A DNA stretch of 64,000 nt from Verrucomicrobiaceae bacterium E54 (lineage in GTDB: Bacteria > Verrucomicrobiota > Verrucomicrobiia > Verrucomicrobiales > Akkermansiaceae), in NCBI GenBank assembly GCA_022548915.1, contig JAKZES010000001.1, positions 124,001 through 188,000 on the forward strand. The letters are read 5' to 3'. Numbering within the stretch: position 1 is the stretch's first letter; the number at the start of each line of letters is the position of its first letter. The notes under the pieces are model-generated. The model was given only the letters and a program-made list of their open reading frames with translations, was not told where the DNA came from and did not search any database. Of the stretch, positions 35,744 through 44,500 are shown piece after piece. The translations under genes and the position numbers were made by a program.

Positions 35744-37812
35744 GAGCGTCTGCGGGGGTGGACGACCGGAGAGGTCCAGGGAAGATGAACACGGATGCGG
35801 GTGCTCTTTCCGGGAGAGCTCTCGATCGCGAAGTCAGCGTGAATTTTGTCGGCGCGCTCGCGCATCCCAGTCAGCCCGAAATGGCCGGCGGGTGCTGGTC
35901 GCGTGGCATCGAAGCCTTTTCCGTCGTCCTTGACCTCGAGCGTCACGCCTTCCGAATCGTACGACAATCGCACCCCGATGTGGCGAGGTTGCGAGTGCCG
36001 CGCGGCATTGTTCACCGCCTCGCGGGCGATGCGGAGCAGGTGGTTCTGGGTCGTGGCGCGCAGCGGACGAGGTTTCCCGTCCACTTCAAAGCGGAGGGCC
36101 GCTTCTCCGGCAACGACAGGCAGCGATTCGCGCATCGCTTCGGGCAGGCTCCGTTTCAGCAGGTGGGGATTGCGCAGGTCGCCCACCGAAGCGCGTGCCT
36201 CGGCCCGACAGTGCTGGAGCATCCGGCGCGCGAGCGACAGCCGCTGGTGTGCGAGTTCCGGGTCGCCGTCGAGCGCGGGAGCGAGGTTGCCGAGCTGCAT
36301 CGAGAGCCCCGTCAGGTCCTGCTCGAGCGTGTCGTGCAACTCCCGTGCGATCCGGTCGCGCTCGTCTTTGATCGTAGCCTTCTCGATCTGCTCGGTGATG
36401 ATAACGGCCTGCGCGGCGATCCTCCGGCGCAGAAGCCAGACCCAGACGAGTGCGACGATCAGGACCGCCAGGGCCAGACCGAAGGCCAGCAACACCCGTT
36501 CCGGCGTCCACCACGGCGCAGGCCGGAGGACTTCCACCGCGCCCGGCCCGGCGAGATGGATCCGCATGCCGTCCGCCCACTCGATGCGTGGCATCGGCCG
36601 CGTGGTCGTGACCTCGAAGATCCCGGTGAGACGGACCTGGTCGCCGGTCTTGAGCGTGCGGCCATGGCGGTTCGGACCCGGCAGCCAAGCCTCGAAGTAC
36701 CGATCCCCGTCACGACATTGCAGGGCGGTTTCCTTCAGGCCCTCGCGTCGGGCGAGGAAGATGCAGTCGACCACCACGCGTTCGTCGTGCAGGCTCACGT
36801 TGATCCCGTTGGCCGGCTGGAATCGGATCGGATCCGGCAATCCGACCTCGCCCAGTGACTCGATTCGGACGGCGCGCAGGACGGGGCGAAAGGGGGCCAC
36901 CGTCGCGAATCCCTCGACCTCCACCTCGCTGCCAGGTGGATGCTGCTGTCCCTCGGCGGCCTGCACGAAGGTGCTGCCGGTCTCGTCTCGGAGAAACAGG
37001 CCGCCGCCTTCCAACTGGGTGACGACCCCTTTGACCCGCACCATTTCATCCGGCCCGTGATCACTGCGCAGCAGCGTGCCGATGGTTCGCAGCGTAGCGA
37101 TCCTCTGCCGGGAGATTGAATCGATGGGGACAATCTGGTCGAAGGACGGAACGAAAAAGTGCCGGTCCGTCATTTGCAGGGCGTTGTTGGAAATGGTCCC
37201 GACAACGCCTCGCAGCCTGACGCGGCGCTGCATGAGTGACGCCACCCGCTGCTCGGCATCCGCCACTTCCGGGATCTCCGCCTTGAAGGTTCGGCCATCG
37301 ATCTCGACCACCACCGTGAAGGCGAGGCCTCCCGGTTCCAGCCCGACCAACACCGCTTCAACTTCCACCCACTCGGCGTCGATCCAGCGGGTGAACATGT
37401 CGCCACCGGTGATCCGTCGAGGCTCGGGAAGATCACCCTGTCCGAGGACTTCCATCTCGGCCCCCATGATGTTGGGGAAATAGGATCGCGGATTGGTGAC
37501 GCCCTTGACCCGGATTCTCGTTCCCGGTCGGATCTTCTCCCGGTTGGCGAACTGGAGGGGAGACGAGGCATAGCAACCGGCGGTTCCGTCGTGGAGGATC
37601 AGGCCTTCGGGATCGCCGATGTTCTCCACCTTGCGGTCGAAGTAGGTCACGATCCCTTCAACTTCCACCGGCAGCTTCTCGGCAGCCTTCTCGCTCGAGA
37701 GTGCCCGAACTTCCGCCAAGGTCTTGAGCGGCGTTTCCTGGGCTATCGCGAGCGGCGCATGAATCAGCAGGAGTGCAGCGATGCGGGTCAGCACGCATCG
37801 GAGATACCACAT
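35740..37812 (-). CDS. NarX/DesK-type sensor histidine kinase with large OB-like extracytoplasmic region
   Basis: 690 residues from ATG 37812 (MWYLRCVLTRIAALLLIHAP); the frame is open to 37938. Signal peptide, then about 415 residues outside the membrane built from repeated beta-rich units of the form V-V-EG-V-T ... L-L-DGTAG ... G-RIRVKG (about residues 45-115, 245-310 and 390-425), resembling OB folds. One helix follows (LLAFGLALAVLIVALVWVWL, about 440-460). HisKA_3 phospho-acceptor His is in DRIARELHDTLEQDL near 489, and the HATPase region has NNAARHSQPRHIGV, DDGKGFD and HFGLTGMRERA. The ligand is unknown. Confidence 0.9.
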   Translation of the reverse strand: MWYLRCVLTRIAALLLIHAPLAIAQETPLKTLAEVRALSSEKAAEKLPVEVEGIVTYFDRKVENIGDPEGLILHDGTAGCYASSPLQFANREKIRPGTRIRVKGVTNPRSYFPNIMGAEMEVLGQGDLPEPRRITGGDMFTRWIDAEWVEVEAVLVGLEPGGLAFTVVVEIDGRTFKAEIPEVADAEQRVASLMQRRVRLRGVVGTISNNALQMTDRHFFVPSFDQIVPIDSISRQRIATLRTIGTLLRSDHGPDEMVRVKGVVTQLEGGGLFLRDETGSTFVQAAEGQQHPPGSEVEVEGFATVAPFRPVLRAVRIESLGEVGLPDPIRFQPANGINVSLHDERVVVDCIFLARREGLKETALQCRDGDRYFEAWLPGPNRHGRTLKTGDQVRLTGIFEVTTTRPMPRIEWADGMRIHLAGPGAVEVLRPAPWWTPERVLLAFGLALAVLIVALVWVWLLRRRIAAQAVIITEQIEKATIKDERDRIARELHDTLEQDLTGLSMQLGNLAPALDGDPELAHQRLSLARRMLQHCRAEARASVGDLRNPHLLKRSLPEAMRESLPVVAGEAALRFEVDGKPRPLRATTQNHLLRIAREAVNNAARHSQPRHIGVRLSYDSEGVTLEVKDDGKGFDATRPAPAGHFGLTGMRERADKIHADFAIESSPGKSTRIRVHLPWTSPVVHPRRRS

Positions 37813-37831
37813 CAGGCCATCCCCGAAAAAG

Positions 37832-37849
37832 GGCCATTTGGCCGGGGTG
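37832..37849 (-). repeat. 18-bp inverted copy of the hairpin at 40459
   Basis: On the minus strand these 18 bases equal 40459-40476 on the plus strand exactly; both contain GGCCAAATGGCC. The pair flanks the genes at 37947-40453 in inverted orientation. This copy lies in the leader of the kinase gene. Confidence 0.6.
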
Positions 37850-37946
37850 ACAGGCATTGGATGCTGTTGCATCTTCCGATTGCTGAATGCTTCGGAAACC
37901 CACCTGCCCACCGGTCCTTCAGCCTCCCATCCGACCAATCAAGCCC

Positions 37947-39707
37947 ATGAAATCCATGATTTTTCGCAAGAAACCCGTCATTGCCGCCCTCCTGGGAATC
38001 CTGCCATTCTCCACGATCCGAGCCGATGTTCTCGGCGAATGGACCTTCAACTCGGGCGGCACGAGCTCAGAAGCCCGACGGGCTTCCAGCAACGTGGCAC
38101 TTGGGGCCTTTGTCTCAGGATTGTTCTTCAACGACTCCTTCGACGATGTCGGAGGAGAAGCCGTGCCCAACTCCGTCCACGACGGCATCGGCTTCGGTGG
38201 TAACTCCGGCGACCAGGTTCTCTTCCTCCACCGGGCGAACTACTTCGACGGCTCGGCGGTTCCCGATCCACGGCCAACGGTCAATGACTACACCGCCTGG
38301 GGAAACGGAAACAGTCAAGGAACCGGAGCCGACCTCACCATGGACGGCAATGCGCCCATCGCCTTCACGGTTTCGGCGGATGCGATTTCGACCGTCACGG
38401 TGGACAGCATCACCATCGACCGCACCGGAGGTACTGACATCATCTTCCAGTTTCAGGAAGCGGGAGCCGCCGCCGGGTCGACGGTGACCATGAATGAGCC
38501 CAACCCGAATGTGACGGCCCTGTTGGCAGCCCCGGTGGTCGTCTCCTCGGGTGAAACGAGGACCTTCACCATCAACCTCAACAGCGGGGCCCTGAACTCA
38601 GAGCACCTCCTCGACAGCATCACGCTCAACGGCTCCGTGGTGCGCGATACTACGGTTCCCTCGGTCGCTGACTGGACCTTTGACAACCAGTCCAGCGTGG
38701 CCACTGCGCTTGAGTCATCCGGCGTGGCCACCGGCCTCACCATCTCGTCGCTCGTCGTGAACGCTTCGCACACTTCCTTCGGGGTGGGCGCGGTGCCGAG
38801 TGGCGACGACGATGGATACGGCTTTGGCGGCAATGACGGCGAACTCGTCATGTTCATCCATCGTGCCAACTACTTCAACGGTCAGGGACTGGGGACGACC
38901 ACGTGGGGGAATCCGAACGCTTCGAGCGGGATCGACACCACGGTGGCCAACTCGTCGCTCTCGTTTTCCGTGACGACCGATGGTAGCACGGCGCTCACCC
39001 TGGCCGGTCTTACGGTCGACCGCACACCAAGTGCCCCGACCCTTTACTACTTTCAAGAGGCGGGCACTCCGGCCGGAGTGTCTCCCGCGGCCAACCTGGA
39101 TCCTTCCTTCCCGGCCCTCAATTCCCCGGTCGTCTTCGGCCCGGGCGAAACCAGGACCTTCACGATCAATCTCAACAGCGGCAACCTCGATACCGCGCAC
39201 ATCCTCAACCAGATTTCACTCAATGGAACCGTCGAGACCATCAGCGCCGATCCCTACCAGGACTGGGCGACGGGCAACGGTCTGACGGCAGGGGTGAACG
39301 ACGGCTTCGACCAGAATCCCGATCTTGATCCCTTCGAAAACGGCCTTGAGTGGATTCTCGGGGGGACGACACCGCTGGGCTTTGACCAGGTCGGCATCGG
39401 AACCACCGGTGAACTGCTCAACATGGAGGTCGATGGCAGCAGGAACCTCATCTTCACCTTCCAACGAATTGATGATTCGGAAGGCGAAGCGACGCTCAAG
39501 GTGCAGTTCAGCAACGACCTGTTCGTCGCCGACAACCACGAGGTGATGATCGGGGCGAGCGGTCCGGAAGGTGTGCCACCCTCCGGCGTGACGGTGGATG
39601 TCGTCGAGAACGCCGACGCCCCGGATGATGTCACGGTGACCATCCCCGCCTCCTACGGCGATCCGGACGGCAGGCTCTTCGGCCGTCTGGAGGCGACCCA
39701 GCCGTAG
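37947..39707 (+). CDS. Secreted protein with two copies of an unrecognised ~190-residue domain
   Basis: 586 residues from ATG 37947. Signal peptide IFRKKPVIAALLGILPFSTIRA. Copy 1 (about 27-215) runs from VLGEWTFNSGG through FLHRANYFDGSAVPDPRP, FQFQEAGAAAGS and GETRTFTINLNSGALNSEHL to ITLNGSV. Copy 2 (about 218-405) repeats this with ADWTFDN, MFIHRANYFNG, YYFQEAGTPAG and GETRTFTINLNSGNLDTAHI. A C-terminal 180-residue region (PDLDPFENGLEWILGG, NLIFTFQRIDDSEGEATL) resembles tails common on verrucomicrobial surface proteins. Two further copies of the domain occur in the next genes. Divergent from the two-component system. Confidence 0.82.
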   Translation: MKSMIFRKKPVIAALLGILPFSTIRADVLGEWTFNSGGTSSEARRASSNVALGAFVSGLFFNDSFDDVGGEAVPNSVHDGIGFGGNSGDQVLFLHRANYFDGSAVPDPRPTVNDYTAWGNGNSQGTGADLTMDGNAPIAFTVSADAISTVTVDSITIDRTGGTDIIFQFQEAGAAAGSTVTMNEPNPNVTALLAAPVVVSSGETRTFTINLNSGALNSEHLLDSITLNGSVVRDTTVPSVADWTFDNQSSVATALESSGVATGLTISSLVVNASHTSFGVGAVPSGDDDGYGFGGNDGELVMFIHRANYFNGQGLGTTTWGNPNASSGIDTTVANSSLSFSVTTDGSTALTLAGLTVDRTPSAPTLYYFQEAGTPAGVSPAANLDPSFPALNSPVVFGPGETRTFTINLNSGNLDTAHILNQISLNGTVETISADPYQDWATGNGLTAGVNDGFDQNPDLDPFENGLEWILGGTTPLGFDQVGIGTTGELLNMEVDGSRNLIFTFQRIDDSEGEATLKVQFSNDLFVADNHEVMIGASGPEGVPPSGVTVDVVENADAPDDVTVTIPASYGDPDGRLFGRLEATQP

Positions 39708-39748
39708 AGCCCTCCATTTTGAACTGATCGAGCAATTTGAAAGCAGAC

Positions 39749-40453
39749 ATGCTGTCAGCAAGCCAAGCCCGGAGTTCAGCGAAAAACGGCTTCACCCTCG
39801 TGGAGTTGTTGGTCGTGATCACCATTGTGGTGGTGCTTGCAGCTCTGATCTTCGCGGTGGGGGTGCGTGCCCGTGACACGGCCCAGAACGCGCAATGCGT
39901 GTCGAGTCTTCGCCGGTTGGCCATCGCCGGACAGAGCTACGCCGCCACGCACGGATCCTACCCGAATCAGGGACGCCAGCCCGACGGTGGCAGTGCGTTC
40001 TGGTTCAAGGCGATGGAAGAGGAACTCGGATTCGAGCCAGGCACAAACGCTGCCGTCATTGAGCGGGCCGAGACGATGCCGACCTGCAAGAAGTGCCTGA
40101 ATACGCATGGTCCGGGAACGAATCCCAACAATCGCTTCATCCGGACCTACTCGATGAATCACGGCCTGCTCAATCCGACCCAGAACAGCGAAGGTCAGTT
40201 CACCTTCCCGGGCCTGCGCGCGATCCGTGTGAAGTATCCGTCCAGAACCGCCTTTTTCATGGACGGCACTCTGGCGCAGGATGGCCCCTACTGGCACTAT
40301 CTCGCGAGGAGGGGTGAATGGCTCAACCCCAAGAACTTCATCCACGGCGACAAGGCCAATGTCGTCTTCATCGATGGTCACGTGGAGGCCTTCCGGCTGG
40401 GAGAAGTCCCGACTGACGGGGATAATCCGTTCTGGAATCCGCTGGCGGACTGA
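39749..40453 (+). CDS. Pseudopilin-like protein, H-X9-DG type
   Basis: 234 residues from ATG 39749 (a TTG at 39737 is in frame). Prepilin site GFTLVELLVVI preceded by a short leader, then a hydrophobic helix (VVVLAALIFAVGVRARDTAQ). The C-terminus has HGDKANVVFIDGHVEAFRLG, the H-X9-DG motif of the large DUF1559-related families in Planctomycetes and Verrucomicrobiota. A CKKC pair is near 115. Probably processed by prepilin peptidase and exported. Its position between surface-protein genes suggests a role in their display. Confidence 0.86.
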   Translation: MLSASQARSSAKNGFTLVELLVVITIVVVLAALIFAVGVRARDTAQNAQCVSSLRRLAIAGQSYAATHGSYPNQGRQPDGGSAFWFKAMEEELGFEPGTNAAVIERAETMPTCKKCLNTHGPGTNPNNRFIRTYSMNHGLLNPTQNSEGQFTFPGLRAIRVKYPSRTAFFMDGTLAQDGPYWHYLARRGEWLNPKNFIHGDKANVVFIDGHVEAFRLGEVPTDGDNPFWNPLAD

Positions 40454-40458
40454 GACGA

Positions 40459-40479
40459 CACCCCGGCCAAATGGCCGGG
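40459..40479 (+). terminator. Hairpin after the H-X9-DG pseudopilin gene
   Basis: 7-bp stem CCCGGCC / GGCCGGG with loop AAAT (40462-40479), 8 bp after the stop. Its first 18 bases recur in inverted orientation at 37832. Followed by TTGACGG, not a T-run. Confidence 0.5.
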
Positions 40480-40558
40480 TTGACGGATGGTGGTCCTCAT
40501 CGTGACAATTGACGTCGAAAACCTCCTGAATCCGAACACTCTCTCCGAAAGAACACCC

Positions 40559-41317
40559 ATGAAATTTGCGCTTTCTCTATCACTGGCAGGCTTGGGCCTG
40601 TCGGCTGGTTTTCCGATCCAAGCCGCTGTGATTGCGGAGTGGACGTTCACGGATCGTTCCAGCGAGGCAACGGCCATGGCCTCCGAGAACAACGCCACGG
40701 GCGTCACCGTTTCCCGGCTGTTCATCAACGATTCATTCCGCTTTGCAGGCCTCAACAATCTGCCGCCGACGCCCCACGATGGCTACGGCTTCGGGAACTC
40801 CACCAACGACATCTTCATTGATCGGGCAAGCTACTTCGATGGCTCCACGGTTCCCAGCCCAAGGCCAATCGCAAGCGACTACACCTCTTTCGGCACCCCA
40901 CCCAATCAGGGAACGGGCGATGATATGTCTTCCGATGACAATGCTCCCTTTTCTTTCACGGTCGCTGCGGGTGCGCTGTACAACGTCACGATTGAAAGCC
41001 TGACCGTGGATCGAAATGGCGGTATTGGCTCGAACGTTCTCTTCTTCCAAGAGGCGGGCGCATCCAACCCGGACACGGTCGGCACGGGTGTCAACACCAA
41101 CGGGGAGGTCACCGTGCCCCTGTTTGATGGCCCGCTCCTGATCAACGCAGGCGAAACCAAATCGTTCACCATCAATATCAACAGCTCGGCGCTCGATACG
41201 CGTTTGACCCTGGACGACATCATCCTCAACGGTTCGGTTGTCGCGGTCCCCGAGCCGGATGCGATCGCGCTGTTCGGTCTTGCCGCTTTGACGGTTGCCC
41301 TGCGTCGTCGCAGGTAG
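40559..41317 (+). CDS. PEP-CTERM protein with one copy of the shared domain
   Basis: 252 residues from ATG 40559. Signal peptide KFALSLSLAGLGLSAGFPIQA, then one copy of the domain also in the genes at 37947 and 41551 (VIAEWTFTDRSSEA, IDRASYFDGSTVPSPRP, LFFQEAGASNPD, GETKSFTININSSALDTRL, IILNGSV). It ends VPEPDAIALFGLAALTVALRRRR: PEP motif, hydrophobic helix and Arg cluster, the sorting signal cut by an exosortase. So the domain is displayed on, or passes through, the cell surface. No exosortase gene is in this window. Composition looks slightly less GC-rich than neighbours by eye. Confidence 0.88.
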   Translation: MKFALSLSLAGLGLSAGFPIQAAVIAEWTFTDRSSEATAMASENNATGVTVSRLFINDSFRFAGLNNLPPTPHDGYGFGNSTNDIFIDRASYFDGSTVPSPRPIASDYTSFGTPPNQGTGDDMSSDDNAPFSFTVAAGALYNVTIESLTVDRNGGIGSNVLFFQEAGASNPDTVGTGVNTNGEVTVPLFDGPLLINAGETKSFTININSSALDTRLTLDDIILNGSVVAVPEPDAIALFGLAALTVALRRRR

Positions 41318-41374
41318 CGGCATTTTCGTGATCTCGCGGGCCCGAGCCAGCGATCGCCCATAAAATTCAGGCCT

Positions 41375-41399
41375 GCCCTTGCCGCCTCGCCGCAAGGGC
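41375..41399 (+). terminator. Hairpin after the PEP-CTERM gene
   Basis: 8-bp perfect stem GCCCTTGC / GCAAGGGC with a 9-base loop, 58 bp after the stop at 41317. No T-run. Confidence 0.45.
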
Positions 41400-41550
41400 T
41401 ACCTGACGATGGTGATCAAGAATCGCCGTCACCAGTCTGTCCCATGGCTTCGCGCCACAGCTCCCATCTTCCCGGCCTGCTGGCACCGTTCGCGGCGTGA
41501 TCCGCTCTTGGAAGTGCATAGCGTTTTAATCCCTGTTCCCGAAACCCACC

Positions 41551-44500
41551 ATGAACCTAAGGATTGCTTCTCTGATCTGCTGGCTTGCCGCATTGGCGGT
41601 GGTGCCTCTCCAGGCCGACGTCATCGCCGAATGGACGTTTAATGCGGGCACCACTTCCGCTGCGCGTCTCGCTTCCAGCAACGTTTCATCGGGTGCCTCG
41701 GTCACGGGACTTGCGTTCAACGGCTCATTCACCGATTTCGGACCAGGGGCGGTGCCGAATGATGTCCATGACGGCTTCGGCTTTGGCGGGGCCACCGAAG
41801 GTGGAGCAAGCGAGCAGGTGATTTTCCTTCATCGAGCGAACTATTTCGACGGATCATCCGTGCCCAGTCCTCGTCCGACGTCTGCCGATTACACTTCGTG
41901 GGGGCCCGCATCGAGTGCGGGCACGGGAGCGGATCCCAGCTCAAACGGCAATGCTCCGATCTCGTTCACAGTGACGGCAGACGCCCTGTCGAGCATCACG
42001 GTGGACAGCCTCACGGTGGATTTCTTCGACCAGGCTGCGATGATCTTCTTCTTTCAGGAGGCAGGTGCCACGGCGGGATCTCCGGTCACTGTCAATACGG
42101 CCCTGACCTCGATCGATGTGCCGCTGGACGATCCCGTGGTGATAGGGCCGGGGCAAACCCGGAGCTTCACCATCAACCTCAACAGCGGCGCGCTCGATTC
42201 GAGGCACAACCTCGACGGCCTCGCCCTCAACGGCAAGGTGCAGACCGTCATTGTCGACGACAGCTTCGCCAAGGGGAACGGTAGCTTTGAATTTGATGCG
42301 GCAGGCGCAGAGCTGGCTGCCGACAACGCAACCCCGGGCAAGTGGACCACTGGAACAGGTGTCGGGACTTTTCCCATCGACCAACTCCTGAGCCGTAACA
42401 ATACCCCAGTCTCCGATGGCTCCCACGCGCTGGCCATTGGGGCGAACGGCGGCAATACCACCATCCAGGGAGGGCTGCTCAACACGGGCTACATCGTGCA
42501 GGCCGACGACAGATTTACTCTGAGCTTCGACTGGGGCACCTTCGCTGGCTGGGTCGCGGGAGACACCCTGGAGGTTCACCTTTTCACGACCAGTGATGAC
42601 ACGCTGTCCGGGTCGAAGACGGTCATTTATTCCGGTGCTGTGACCGGCGATCCCGGAGCCAACTATATAAGCGAGTCGTTTGTATCAATCGGCACAGTTG
42701 CCCCCGCCAGCGAAGGCCGGCAGCTGTGGCTGGAATTCAACACGGATGATGTCGGCCAATTCGCCCGGGTGGATCAGGTCATGCTGCAGACAGCAGTCGC
42801 GCCGCCTTTCTTCACCGACTGGAGTGACGGCACCCCGATCGTCATGCCGGACAGTGGTGAGTTCGAGGTTCTCGGCGACTGGTCGGCGTGGGACGGGTTG
42901 CCCGAGCGGCGCTGGCTCGGCCCCGATCACTGGGCGAACCGGATGCAGGACTGGTCGGTCCGTGACGGTGCTCTGGTTTGCGACAATTCGAAGTTCGTCC
43001 AGACCAAGACGGTGCATCAGCTTGGCAACCAGCTTGGGATCGGCACCGAGGACTTTTCACTCAAGACCCGCCTGTCCTTCACCAATGCCGGCACGGCCGG
43101 ATTTGGCGGATTCCTGATCGGCGGCGGCCAGGGCCACCTGAACTACAAAGGTGCTTCCCTGATCTGCGGCACACCCGGCAAGGGTGCGGGCATCATCGCG
43201 GCCGTCGATTACAACGGTGGCAACACCCTGTCTTTCCGTGACATGAATGACTTCGCGCCGATCGTTCATCCCGTCGCCCTATCTGGAGCGGAAACCCGAT
43301 TCACCATGACGCCGCTCGCTACTGCTGCGGATCTCGTCTTGCTGCTGGAAGGCATCCATGTGGCACCCAGCTCCGACTACACACTGCGCCTGAGTGCCTG
43401 GTCTGCGGATGAGTCGACCCTGCTTGGAGCGGTCGAGCTGACCGGTGTCGATCCCCACCTGCTCATCGGCAATATCGCGCTCGCTTCCCAGGGTGGGGCA
43501 TCCAGCGGGGATGTAACGTTCCAGCGGTGGTACAAGCGTGGCAGCAAATGGTCGGTCGCAAGCGGCCGTGGTTTCGGCCCGGTCGCAGGCACGCTCTACA
43601 GCACGGCAGCCGGCAAGCTCAAGGTGGGCGTGCAGGCCATCCCGCTGAGCGTCTATGGCAGCGGCGTCCCCGCCAACGTCACCCTGCGCATCGAGAAGCA
43701 GCAACCTGATACCACTTGGCTGGCGCTGACGGCGGACGAAGCCATCACCAGCGAAAGCTACCACCACCTGTTCGAGTTTCCGGGGTGGGATACCACCCAG
43801 GGTCATGAAATGCGTGCCGTGCTCTCGGATGCCGACGGCCAGACCTACCTCTACCCCTTCACCGTGAAAGCCGAACCGGCTCCAGGCGACACCGTCGACG
43901 CCGCGACCTTTTCCTGCACCGGAACAATGGGCCGGAATGCCAACACCCCCAATGCCGTCCCCCAAGCTGGCGAGGTGCCGATCCCAAAATGGCTACCCGC
44001 CAACTGCTGGTTCCCCTTTGACTTCCAGGTCAGCCAGGCCGGGTCGAAGGACATCGACATCCTCTTCTTCACCGGCGACCAAATCTACGAAACCCGTCCG
44101 ACCCAGACCGATTTCTCCGCGACCCCGGCCGAGGACTACCTCTACAAATTCCTCCTCTGGCACTGGGCCTTCCAGCCGCTCACCTCGCAATACCCGAGCA
44201 TCCTGCAAACCGACGACCACGACGTCTACCAGCCGGATCTCTTCGGCCAGGACCGGCTCGGCAACACCGAGGGACCGGCCAACGGAGGCTTTCAGCGGTC
44301 CTTCGATTTCCTCGAGAACTTCGTCCAGAGAACGATGACCGCGCACAACCCGGACACCCTTGAGCCAACCCCCAGCGCACGCACCGGACTGAGCAACTAC
44401 TACACCGCCTTCGACTACGGGGATGTCAGCTTCTTCATCCTCGAAGACCGGAAGTTCAAGCGCGGCACCAACACCACCGAGACCGACTACCCGGAAACCT

